Source: an uncultured Lachnospiraceae bacterium (GTDB lineage: Bacteria; Bacillota; Clostridia; Lachnospirales; Lachnospiraceae). Taken from it: a stretch of 29,102 nucleotides of DNA. The translations under genes and the position numbers were made by a program. The DNA is taken from positions 1 through 29,102 of the forward strand of contig CAJUFU010000039.1 of assembly GCA_910585555.1 (NCBI GenBank), given 5' to 3'. Shown in pieces: positions 1 through 6,654 of the stretch. The notes beneath the pieces are model-generated. The model searched no databases and was not told the origin of the DNA. It saw only the letters and a list, made by a program, of their open reading frames with translations. Every line of letters begins with the position of its first letter. Within the stretch, counting starts at the first letter, position 1.

Positions 1-1
1 G

Positions 2-223
2 ATGCGCCGCTTGGACGGCATCACCCAGTCCACGCTCACAAAGCAGCTCCGGGAATTGGAAAACGATGGCTTCCTCCACCGGGAAATCTACAAGGAAATC
101 CCGCCGAAGGTGGAATATTCTCTTACTGAATTCGGCATAAGCTTCATCCCCGTCCTGCAGACCATGATGACATGGAGCGAGACATACCTCTGCCCCGACT
201 GGCAGAATCCCTATGAAAAATAA
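2..223 (+). CDS. HxlR-family transcriptional regulator, 5' truncated by window edge
   Basis: This is the C-terminal part of a winged-helix DNA-binding regulator of the HxlR (MarR-like) family. The visible text GITQSTLTKQLRELENDGFL matches the recognition-helix region of the family, and PPKVEYSLTEFG matches the wing followed by the usual 'Y.LTe.G' segment. Family members are about 100-120 residues, so roughly 30-40 N-terminal residues lie outside the window; the ATG at position 2 is probably internal. HxlR proteins commonly respond to electrophiles or control a divergent redox gene, but the partner gene is not visible. It is convergent with the minus-strand operon ending near 519. Confidence 0.85.
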   Translation: MRRLDGITQSTLTKQLRELENDGFLHREIYKEIPPKVEYSLTEFGISFIPVLQTMMTWSETYLCPDWQNPYEK

Positions 224-518
224 CCTATTTTTGCACGAAACGACTATAAGCACAAACGCAAACCGCCGTGTAAGCATATTACCTGCGAAAGCCGCTGTAC
301 ATCTTCCCTTCCCGCATTCCTGCCTGCGCCTCATCCAGCCAGGCTTATGTGGGACAGAATAACTGCCAGTAAAATTAGCAGACAGACAGTTATAAACCTA
401 TACTTTTTCTATATCTACACCACGCCTATCTGCAATATTCCATAAGTATTTACAAATTTTGCAAACAAACAGGCGAAACTCCATACTATCACCACCTTAT
501 CAGCGGCATCCAAAGCCC
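224..518. other. Intergenic region after the HxlR gene
   Basis: This 295-bp stretch separates two convergent transcription units. It is AT-richer than the neighbouring genes. I see no convincing terminator for the HxlR gene and no promoter. One minus-strand frame of 28 codons (398-484) with a CxxC motif is discussed under rejected items. Confidence 0.5.
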
Positions 519-558
519 AAAAAAGCGGGGTCCACCCACCACCGTGATGAACCCCACC
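519..558 (-). terminator. Rho-independent terminator of the ATP-grasp/M14 operon
   Basis: Read on the minus strand, GTGGGGTTC pairs with GGACCCCGC (including G-U pairs) around a 15-nt loop, followed directly by six T. It lies about 46 bp after the stop of the small membrane peptide at 605-682, so it plausibly ends that operon. Confidence 0.65.
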
Positions 559-574
559 AAACCTCAATAATCCC

Positions 575-597
575 AATAGAAAGCGTAGCTTTCTATT
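575..597. repeat. Perfect 10-bp inverted repeat with 3-nt loop
   Basis: AATAGAAAGC and GCTTTCTATT flank a GTA loop. It lies between the small peptide gene and the operon terminator. No T-run follows on either strand, so it is more likely an RNA 3'-end-stabilising or processing hairpin, or a small extragenic repeat, than a terminator. Confidence 0.6.
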
Positions 598-604
598 CAG
601 ACTG

Positions 605-682
605 TCAAAGAACCCCTGTTATGCAGAAGCGCAGCATAACTACCGCCAAAGCCACCAGCCATAAAACAATGTTCTGTTTCAT
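605..682 (-). CDS. 25-residue hydrophobic single-pass membrane peptide
   Basis: A 25-codon frame starts MKQNIVLWLVALAVV and ends CITGVL before TGA. It begins 21 bp after the stop of the degenerate M14-like gene. An AGGAG ribosome binding site (minus strand of 688-692) lies about 4-5 nt before the ATG. Residues 4-25 are almost all hydrophobic, with one Arg (18) and one Cys (20), enough for one short transmembrane helix. The frame sits inside the operon, upstream of the terminator at 519-558. A hairpin (618-624 with 634-640) lies within it. No family is recognised. A chance frame is possible at this length, but the ribosome site, position and uniform hydrophobicity favour a real microprotein. 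Confidence 0.5.
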   Translation of the reverse strand: MKQNIVLWLVALAVVMLRFCITGVL

Positions 683-703
683 GTTACTCCTCTCCGTCCG
701 CTG

Positions 704-1636
704 TCATTCCGTCCGCACCACCAGCTTAAACACCGCCGTGTTTGAATAAGTAAGAGGCTCTCCGTGCATAAAAAACACTATCCCGTCCACCGGTGCATAC
801 AACTCCTCAATGACTTCCCCTTCATAGGCATCCATGATACGCGCCAGTATTTGTCCCCTCTCAACCTCCGTACCCACCTCGACAAGAGAATCAAACAATC
901 CCGCCCTGCCCGTCCTGACAGGAACCATATCCACGTCTTTTACCACCAAAGATACATACCCGTCATGCCCTCGGTACTTTAAGATTCCCTGTTTCTGCAT
1001 AAATGTGAGAATCCCCCGAAGCGCCTCGCGCGCGCTTTGCTTATCCACCCGTGTCGTGGTCGTCGTATACATACTGAATGCCTGTGTCTCCCAAATCTGC
1101 CAATTATAATTTAAGGTAGTCGTATCATAGGGCCGCACCTGCCTCAGCACCACATAGGGCATACCAAACTGCTTTGCGGTCTCCGTATCTTCAAATCCTG
1201 TAGACATCATCCGCACATGGGGCATAAATTCTCCCGGCATATAGAAGGAAGTAAACTGAATGCCGAAACGATACTCGGAAATTTCCTGAAATACGCCAGC
1301 CGCAATGCGCTGGGTGGTCTCCCCCAGCGAGTAACCGGGAAACATTCTGTTAATGTCCGTGTTATCCACCGGCCAAAACCGTTTCTGCGTGTTCACGGAA
1401 TAGGGGTTTGCACAGGGAATCACCAAAATCTTTTGGCCCTTCGTAAGTTTTCCTTCCGCCTCCATCTGTTTCAATTTCCTGACAAGCTGAGAGCAGCAAT
1501 ACAACTGCTGTACCTCATTGCCCCGCATACTCCCCACGATACAGACTGCCTTTTCTCCTTCTCCAAACTCATAGCCTGTCACCCGGAAATTATCCCGGTA
1601 TAATCCCTTTATATCATAAACGATAATTTTTTTCAT
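704..1636 (-). CDS. Degenerate M14-like (AstE/aspartoacylase-type) protein, probable pseudoenzyme, copy 1
   Basis: A 310-residue protein with the AstE/AspA fold of the M14 zinc-peptidase clan. Landmarks remain: a substrate-loop DINRMFPG (residues 94-101) and a C-terminal barrel-sandwich domain (APVDGIVFF). The metal site is broken. The HGDE motif of active relatives is R38-G-N-E41, the third zinc ligand His is Thr129, and the catalytic Glu is Tyr in an ungapped alignment with its neighbour at 1686-2663. The start is the ATG at 1636 because GGAGG lies 5 nt upstream; upstream in-frame ATGs run into the preceding gene. It follows its intact paralogue by 49 bp. A closely similar degenerate protein is at 21312-22247. 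It may be an allosteric or structural partner of the intact enzyme; binding without hydrolysis is inference. Confidence 0.85.
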   Translation of the reverse strand: MKKIIVYDIKGLYRDNFRVTGYEFGEGEKAVCIVGSMRGNEVQQLYCCSQLVRKLKQMEAEGKLTKGQKILVIPCANPYSVNTQKRFWPVDNTDINRMFPGYSLGETTQRIAAGVFQEISEYRFGIQFTSFYMPGEFMPHVRMMSTGFEDTETAKQFGMPYVVLRQVRPYDTTTLNYNWQIWETQAFSMYTTTTTRVDKQSAREALRGILTFMQKQGILKYRGHDGYVSLVVKDVDMVPVRTGRAGLFDSLVEVGTEVERGQILARIMDAYEGEVIEELYAPVDGIVFFMHGEPLTYSNTAVFKLVVRTE

Positions 1637-1685
1637 CTTTTCCTCCATGCCGAAGCTCTTTTTGCGAAGGTACGCTCTGAGCATT

Positions 1686-2663
1686 TCAAATCCTAAGCTG
1701 CGATTCCTCCTCCCACCGTTCCCCGCAGGCTTTTTTGCAAAGCAGCCTTCCAATCAGTGAGCCCTCGTCCACCACCGGATATTCCCTGATTGTAAATAGA
1801 ATGCCGTCCATCGGCGCCGCCACCTCATCCACCACTGTTCCTGACAGCGGGTCGATAATCCGGCCGATCAACTGTCCCTTATGCAGACATTCCCAATGCT
1901 TCACGGCCGGCACAAAAATACCGCCTGTGGCGGCGTTGAGATAGGCCACGTCATCGGGATTTTTCGAGATTACAGGCTTTCTGACAGCCGTTGTCTCCCC
2001 CGTCCACAGACCAAGCTTTTTCATCAAATGTAAAATACCGTCCACCAACTGATCTCCATACGATTTCGTAATACGCATTCCCACACCCATCTCCACCACC
2101 AGCGTGGGCGTCCCCGTACTGTTTAAACTGTAGGCCAGCGTCGATTCCAATACGGTGCTCGCGCCATGCACCCAGATAAAATCCACGCCCGTCTGTGCCG
2201 CCAGCGGAACCAATTCCCTCTCATGCAGTTCGTTGACGCGAATCTGGGGAATCTCCGTGAGATAAATATTGCTGGCATGGATATCCAGTACCACCGCAGA
2301 ACCGGACAAGTCCTGTATAATCCGTGAGGCCAGGTATTCCGTCATGTTGCCGTCCTGACACCCCGGAAACAACCGGTTCATGTCCAGATCAAAAGCGGGA
2401 ATCCCTCTTGTTACGGAGTCAATACCCAAGGGATTTAACGCCGGATAGATATCTACAATTCCTTGCAGGCACTCCATCCGCCGTCTGATTCTTCTTGCCA
2501 GTTCAAAACAGACATACTGTCCTTCCAACTCGTCCCCGTGTATGCCTGTCACAATACTGATTCTTTTTTCGCCGCCGTTCTTTTTCTTCGGCTCAATGCG
2601 CTGCTTTTTGATAAAAAGCGTCTCGTCCGCCGGCAGCGCAATGGACGTTACCATCTCAATCAT
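1686..2663 (-). CDS. M14-like deacylase (AstE/aspartoacylase family), intact active site, copy 1
   Basis: A 325-residue predicted zinc-dependent amidohydrolase related to succinylglutamate desuccinylase and aspartoacylase, which cleave an N-acyl group from an amino acid. Zinc ligands are visible: H42 and E45 in GIHGDE, and H129 in DIHAS. The probable catalytic Glu is E191 in VVEMG. The substrate-binding loops NPLG (77-80) and DMNRLFPG (94-101) are intact. A C-terminal barrel-sandwich (lipoyl-like) domain ends the protein (AAPMDGILF). The start is the ATG at 2663 with GGAGGG just upstream, 20 bp after the transglutaminase stop. There is no signal peptide, so it is cytoplasmic. The substrate is unknown; position after an ATP-grasp ligase suggests trimming of an amide product, which is inference. 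A close homologue is at 22315-23247. Confidence 0.88.
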   Translation of the reverse strand: MIEMVTSIALPADETLFIKKQRIEPKKKNGGEKRISIVTGIHGDELEGQYVCFELARRIRRRMECLQGIVDIYPALNPLGIDSVTRGIPAFDLDMNRLFPGCQDGNMTEYLASRIIQDLSGSAVVLDIHASNIYLTEIPQIRVNELHERELVPLAAQTGVDFIWVHGASTVLESTLAYSLNSTGTPTLVVEMGVGMRITKSYGDQLVDGILHLMKKLGLWTGETTAVRKPVISKNPDDVAYLNAATGGIFVPAVKHWECLHKGQLIGRIIDPLSGTVVDEVAAPMDGILFTIREYPVVDEGSLIGRLLCKKACGERWEEESQLRI

Positions 2664-2683
2664 ATTCCCTCCGTTCCGAAACT

Positions 2684-3472
2684 TCAATCCTCTTCGCTCA
2701 CAATCACTTCTATGGTCTGTACCTGTGTGCCGCCGCCGTGCATAATCCCCCGGTTTATCAGACAATCCGAAGCTTCCCTTCCCACGCCGATTTTAATGTG
2801 AGCATCCGCCACCGGACTGTCATTCGTCGGATCAAGGCCATACCATCTGCTCTGATACAGTACCTCCACCCAGGCATGGCTTGCTCCCTCGCCAATCAAC
2901 ATCCCCGTCACATACCGGGCGGGAATCCCCTCCATTTGGAGCAGCGCAATCAGAATATGTGCATAATCCTGGCACACGCCCTTCCCCAGACGAAAAGCCT
3001 CCTCCGCTGTCGTATTCATATCGGTGGCGCCTTTCTCATAGGCAAAATCCTGATACAGCCTGTGCATCATGAGCAAACTTTTTTCGTATGTGTCCTCCGG
3101 CAGTTCTTTTCCGATTTCGTCATGATAAGCCCGCAGACTTTCTCCTGCCTGATTCAGTCCGTGGGGATACCGGAAAACGGCCGCCTGATCGACATCGGCT
3201 TCCTCCTCCCAGCCAGAAAGTCCCGTGCGGACTTTCCCTGTTATCCGGAAAGAAAAGCTATGGTGCGCAATATCGTCCCTCCCGTATATCTGCCGGTTTC
3301 CGAAAGAATCCGCCCCGATGCTGTAGGGCACGGCGGGAGACAGCGCAATGGACACGCCCTCCACTCTCTGCCGCAGTGTGTTTTTCGGAAAACACTTGAT
3401 TGTAAAATGACACAGAGAAACTGCCTCCGAATAATCAATTTTCATAAAATAATCAAACTGCAATCGTTTCAT
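2684..3472 (-). CDS. Transglutaminase-like cysteine protease domain protein
   Basis: About 262 residues. The N-terminal half is the beta-rich 'bacterial transglutaminase-like N-terminal' region. The second half is the papain-like TGc core with all three catalytic residues: Cys in GKGVCQDYAH, His in ASHAWVEV and Asp in GLDPTND. Proteins of this type (COG1305) recur beside circularly permuted ATP-grasp and alpha-E proteins and may hydrolyse or transfer peptide amides; no reaction is proven for this group. The start at 3472 has GGAG 6 nt upstream; an ATG four codons earlier (3484) forms part of that ribosome site. It lies 63 bp after the alpha-E gene and 20 bp before the intact M14-like gene. 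No signal peptide is seen. Confidence 0.9.
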   Translation of the reverse strand: MKRLQFDYFMKIDYSEAVSLCHFTIKCFPKNTLRQRVEGVSIALSPAVPYSIGADSFGNRQIYGRDDIAHHSFSFRITGKVRTGLSGWEEEADVDQAAVFRYPHGLNQAGESLRAYHDEIGKELPEDTYEKSLLMMHRLYQDFAYEKGATDMNTTAEEAFRLGKGVCQDYAHILIALLQMEGIPARYVTGMLIGEGASHAWVEVLYQSRWYGLDPTNDSPVADAHIKIGVGREASDCLINRGIMHGGGTQVQTIEVIVSEED

Positions 3473-3535
3473 GATGTTCTCCATCCAATCAATTTTCGAT
3501 TCTTCTCAAAATTGTGTATCTTCGCCTGCATCCGT

Positions 3536-4198
3536 CTATAAAACCGTCTCCACTTCACGCACAATCCGGTAATAGTCCGGTTCCGGCTCTTCCGCCAGCT
3601 GTTTCAACAGTTTCAATTGATCGGCCTTATATTCCAGACCGCTTCTCTCCACCCGCGGAATCATACGGTGTACTTCCCGCATCAACTCCTGTCCCGCCAC
3701 GCCCAATCTGGCATAGAGGTCAATCCGCTCAATGCGTTTGCCCGCTTTGATGATATTGCGAATCTGTTCCGAATCAATCTGATCGTCCGCAATGCCCCAG
3801 AAAGCCAATAGGTCATCGATCACATGCTGTAATTCGATTAACGGCGCTTTGCTGATGCTGGCTTTATTCATCTCATAAACCGCCAATTGTACATAGGACA
3901 GCGCCTCGGAACCAATGCTCTCCCTGAGAACTACCGCGTTATCATAAGCCCGGTCAAGATTGCTGATAATAGAGTCAGGGTTTTCCTGGTCAAAAGGATA
4001 TACTTTCAAGAAAGTATCTTTATCCCCATAGATATCGGGAATATCTATCTTTTTACAAAATGCACTGTAGCTGTCCCCGATCTCATCAATCATAGTGTCA
4101 AAGCTTTGGCAAAACATGCGAAGCGTCGTGTAGACACGCTCCGTATATCTTCCCAGCCAATATAATCTGTCCGCCTGTTCTACCGAGATAATACCCAT
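3536..4198 (-). CDS. Alpha-E domain protein (compact form)
   Basis: A mostly alpha-helical protein of 220 residues of the alpha-E (COG2307) family, known almost only as partner of circularly permuted ATP-grasp enzymes. Recognisable segments are the N-terminal ADRLYWLGRYTERVYTTLR, the central LDRAYDNAVVLRESIGSEAL and the late IIKAGKRIERIDLYARLG. Family members are often near 300 residues or more, so this one is short but has no frameshift. The start ATG at 4198 overlaps the end of the ATP-grasp gene by 19 bp, suggesting translational coupling; the nearest GGAGG lies about 12 nt upstream. The molecular role is unknown; it probably forms a complex with, or presents a substrate to, the ATP-grasp enzyme. 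Confidence 0.85.
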   Translation of the reverse strand: MGIISVEQADRLYWLGRYTERVYTTLRMFCQSFDTMIDEIGDSYSAFCKKIDIPDIYGDKDTFLKVYPFDQENPDSIISNLDRAYDNAVVLRESIGSEALSYVQLAVYEMNKASISKAPLIELQHVIDDLLAFWGIADDQIDSEQIRNIIKAGKRIERIDLYARLGVAGQELMREVHRMIPRVERSGLEYKADQLKLLKQLAEEPEPDYYRIVREVETVL

Positions 4199-5511
4199 GT
4201 ATCTTTAAATCCTCCTCCCTGCGATGAGTTAACAATGAACGAATCCGGATTTCGGGAAAAACGCGTCAGACCGCTTTTCCAAACCACAGGTTCCTCCGCC
4301 ATCAGCACAAAAGCCCTCAAATCCGCCTTCCGTGGGATTACGCTTCCCCCTTCCAAGATATCCAGATCCTGAAAGTCAATAATCTCCTGCGCGATAAACC
4401 TTCTCGGCTCTCTTTTTAACAACGCAATAAATGCTTCCTTTTGGGTCTTCGACATACTTCTTCCGAAAACCACGCCATAGCCGCCTGCTTCCGCCACGTC
4501 TTTCAGCACCAGCTCGTCAAAATGTTCGAGCACATACCGCATATCTTCCTCATAGAAAGGCAGATAGGTTGGCGCGTTAGACAAAATCGGTTCCTCGTCC
4601 AGATAATAGCGAATCATCTTCGGCACGAAATAATAAATGCCCTTGTCATCCGCCACACCGTTGCCGGGCGCATTTAAAAGTGCCACGTTACCCTTGCGGA
4701 ACACGTCATAAATATGGGGAATGCCAATCAACGACTCCGGCTTAAAGTTCATGGGGTCCAGATATTCGTCCGATATCCGTCTGTACACGGCCCCCACCCG
4801 CTCTCTTCTTCCATCCACCGCCACATAATAGAGTTTATCGTCCTCCACCATAAGCTCCGAACCGTTTACCAGATGGGCGCCTGTCTTTTCCGCCAGATAG
4901 GAATGCTCAAAATAAGCCGCATTATACCGCCCCGGCGTAAGAATTACCGTATGCCCGCCTGTATTCACATAGTCCATCGTCCGCCGCAGAAGCGCCGCAT
5001 AATTTCTGTTATCCTCCAGATGATTATCATGAAAGGTATTTGGCGAACTTCTCCTGCAAAATTCTCTTGCAATCATGGGATAAGAAGCGCCGGAGGGCAC
5101 TCGCAGATTATCCTCCAGAATATACCACTTTTCGTCCTTTCCCTTCACCAGATCAATGCCTGAAATATGAGAATAAATCCCCTTTGGAGGCATTGCGCCC
5201 TCGCACTCTGCCATATAGCCGCTGGAAGCAAAAATAAAATCTTCCGGCACAACCTTGTCCTTTACTATCTGCTTTTTGCTGTAAATATCTTTCAAAAAAA
5301 GGTTCAACGCCATAACCCGCTGTTTCAGGCCGCGCTCCAAGAATGCAAACTCCTCGCACTCGATCACCCTTGGAATGGCATCGAATGGAAAAAGCTGCTC
5401 TTTAAATTCATTGTTCTTATAGATGCCGAATTTCACGCCATAACGCGCCAGAAGTTCGTTGACCGCATCTGTGTGCTGTAATAATTCTAATCTGCTCATC
5501 CGTTCGTTCAT
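4180..5511 (-). CDS. Circularly permuted ATP-grasp protein (COG2308/DUF404-407 type)
   Basis: A 443-residue predicted ATP-dependent carboxylate-amine ligase with circularly permuted ATP-grasp order. Family signatures are near complete: LEDNLRVPSGASYPM, TPGRYNAAYFEHSYLA, VGAVYRRISDEYLDP, LLNAPGNGVADDKGIYYFVP, ELVLKDVAEAGGYGVVFG, and the C-terminal NSSQGGGFKDTWVLSR. The enzyme class is expected to activate a carboxylate with ATP and form a peptide-like amide; the substrate is unknown. The start at 5511 is preceded by a G-rich TGGGGGCG about 5 nt away. The frame stays open to 5802, but that part is leader carrying hairpins and a promoter and does not resemble the family. First gene of the operon; it overlaps the alpha-E gene. 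Confidence 0.9.
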   Translation of the reverse strand: MNERMSRLELLQHTDAVNELLARYGVKFGIYKNNEFKEQLFPFDAIPRVIECEEFAFLERGLKQRVMALNLFLKDIYSKKQIVKDKVVPEDFIFASSGYMAECEGAMPPKGIYSHISGIDLVKGKDEKWYILEDNLRVPSGASYPMIAREFCRRSSPNTFHDNHLEDNRNYAALLRRTMDYVNTGGHTVILTPGRYNAAYFEHSYLAEKTGAHLVNGSELMVEDDKLYYVAVDGRRERVGAVYRRISDEYLDPMNFKPESLIGIPHIYDVFRKGNVALLNAPGNGVADDKGIYYFVPKMIRYYLDEEPILSNAPTYLPFYEEDMRYVLEHFDELVLKDVAEAGGYGVVFGRSMSKTQKEAFIALLKREPRRFIAQEIIDFQDLDILEGGSVIPRKADLRAFVLMAEEPVVWKSGLTRFSRNPDSFIVNSSQGGGFKDTWVLSR

Positions 5512-5575
5512 AGTACGCCCCCATATAAATCCAACACCAGCTTTACTAAAATCTCCGCTGTCTTTCCTCCATGAT

Positions 5576-5608
5576 AAAAGGCGCCTTCCCGTTTTGAGGA
5601 AAGACGCC
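5576..5608 (-). terminator. Second terminator-like hairpin in the ATP-grasp leader
   Basis: On the minus strand GGCGTCTTTCC pairs with GGGAAGGCGCC (with G-U pairs) around a 7-nt loop and is followed by TTTT. It lies 64 bp before the ATP-grasp start codon. Confidence 0.5.
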
Positions 5609-5692
5609 CTCGTCTCAATAAAGAATCGAGCAAAGCTCGATTGCGAGATCTGCTTCGCAGCCTCGTAAATCCGAAACAATTTCCTATACCAT

Positions 5693-5727
5693 AAAAAACG
5701 TTTCCCTCTACTCATCAGAGAGAAACG
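5693..5727 (-). terminator. First terminator-like hairpin, after trpA and in the ATP-grasp leader
   Basis: On the minus strand CGTTTCTCTCT pairs with AGAGGGAAACG around a 7-nt loop, then six T. It could stop read-through from the trp operon, and it also lies downstream of the promoter at 5774-5802, so it can attenuate that transcript. Confidence 0.65.
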
Positions 5728-5773
5728 CCTTTGTTTCGTATTATTGTATACGTGTATAATTCTTATGTAACTC

Positions 5774-5802
5774 AGTATACTGTCATAATGATCAAAAGTC
5801 AA
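5774..5802 (-). promoter_or_regulatory. Sigma-A promoter for the ATP-grasp operon
   Basis: Minus strand: -35 TTGACT (5797-5802), 17-bp spacer, -10 TATACT (5774-5779). It lies 72 bp beyond the trpA stop. Confidence 0.7.
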
Positions 5803-5874
5803 GACAATTTTTTAGTAAAATGAAACAATTTCCGACTTTCTTCTCTAAATCACATCCAAAATCCTATTAATCAT

Positions 5875-6654
5875 CTATGAAACAGCCTTCATCGCAGCCT
5901 TCATGCTTTTCACATACTCTCTCACATACACCGGCGCTTCTTTTCCATACTTTTCAATCAATTTCACCACCGCCGAGCCCACAATGGCACCGTCCGCGAT
6001 GCCGGCCATCCTTGCCGCCTGCTGTGGTGTGGAAATGCCAAATCCGAAGGCACAGGGAATATCCGTATTCTGCCTGACCACCTCCACGATAGATTCTAAA
6101 TCCGTATTGATTTCACGCCTGGTGCCGGTCACGCCCAGACTGGACACAATATATAAGAAGCCTTCCGCTTCTTTGGCAATCATGGCAATCCGATTCTTGG
6201 AAGTGGGCGCCACTAAGGAAATCAAATCCACCCCATAGGTATGACACAGCGGCAGGAACTCTTCTTTTTCCTCAAACGGAAGGTCCGGCAGAATGATGCC
6301 GTCCATACCGATTTCCCGGCAGGTGGATAAAAAATCCTTGGCTCCATAAGAAAATACCACATTGGCATAGGTCATAAATACCATCGGCACCTCCACCTCC
6401 CGCCGCAGCCTCCTTACCATCTCAAAAATCTTATCCGTCGTCACACCGCCCGTCAACGCCCGCAGGTTCGCTCCCTGAATCACAGGCCCTTCTGCAGTGG
6501 GGTCTGAAAAGGGAATGCCCAATTCGATGAGGTCCGCGCCGCCTTCCACCGCGGCCCGCACACAAGAAGCCGTAGTCTCCAGATCAGGGTCTCCGCAGGT
6601 CATAAATGCAATAAATGCCTTTTTGTTGTCAAATGCCTTTCCGATTCTAGTCAT
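5875..6654 (-). CDS. trpA: Tryptophan synthase alpha chain
   Basis: Cleaves indole-3-glycerol phosphate to indole and glyceraldehyde 3-phosphate within the alpha2-beta2 tryptophan synthase. About 259 residues, normal length. Motifs are LIELGIPFSDPTAEGP (active-site loop with the catalytic Glu), FMTYANVVFSYG, DGIILPDLPFEE, and the phosphate-binding GFGIS. The second catalytic position, Asp60 in E. coli (ADGP), is Glu here (AEGP). The ATG at 6654 is chosen because GGGGAGG lies about 6 nt upstream and the protein then starts MTRIGKAF; it overlaps trpB by 8 bp. Last gene of the trp operon; no terminator is seen before the promoter at 5802. Confidence 0.96.
   Translation of the reverse strand: MTRIGKAFDNKKAFIAFMTCGDPDLETTASCVRAAVEGGADLIELGIPFSDPTAEGPVIQGANLRALTGGVTTDKIFEMVRRLRREVEVPMVFMTYANVVFSYGAKDFLSTCREIGMDGIILPDLPFEEKEEFLPLCHTYGVDLISLVAPTSKNRIAMIAKEAEGFLYIVSSLGVTGTRREINTDLESIVEVVRQNTDIPCAFGFGISTPQQAARMAGIADGAIVGSAVVKLIEKYGKEAPVYVREYVKSMKAAMKAVS

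Larger units (their letters stand above)
5512..5768 (-). promoter_or_regulatory. Long structured 5' leader of the ATP-grasp operon
   Basis: About 255 nt lie between the predicted transcription start and the ATP-grasp start codon. On the minus strand, in order, they hold a terminator-like hairpin (5693-5727), a perfect 7-bp hairpin with a 3-nt loop (5625-5641), and a second terminator-like hairpin followed by TTTT (5576-5608). The two terminator-like stems share a sequence theme (GGCGTyTyTCy against GGGAArCG), so arm swapping between them is possible. No T-box core or riboswitch I know is visible. Attenuation is the simplest reading. Confidence 0.5.

Noticed and set aside
398..484. A 28-codon minus-strand frame beginning MEFRLFVCKICKYL with a CxxC motif
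   Set aside because: It lies beyond the operon terminator, has only a moderate ribosome site (AAGGTGG) and no visible promoter; too short to separate from chance.
2738..3541. A 267-codon + strand frame opposite the transglutaminase gene
   Set aside because: The minus-strand protein has a full catalytic triad; the + frame has no ribosome site and no recognisable motif.
5693..5727. CTGATGAG ... GAAAC resembles the core of a hammerhead ribozyme on the minus strand
   Set aside because: The intervening TAGAGG cannot form stem II, and the bases are fully used by the terminator hairpin.
5512..5802. Upstream extension of the ATP-grasp protein by 97 residues
   Set aside because: The extension is encoded by the hairpin leader and overlaps the promoter; it has no family similarity and no ribosome site at the first ATG.
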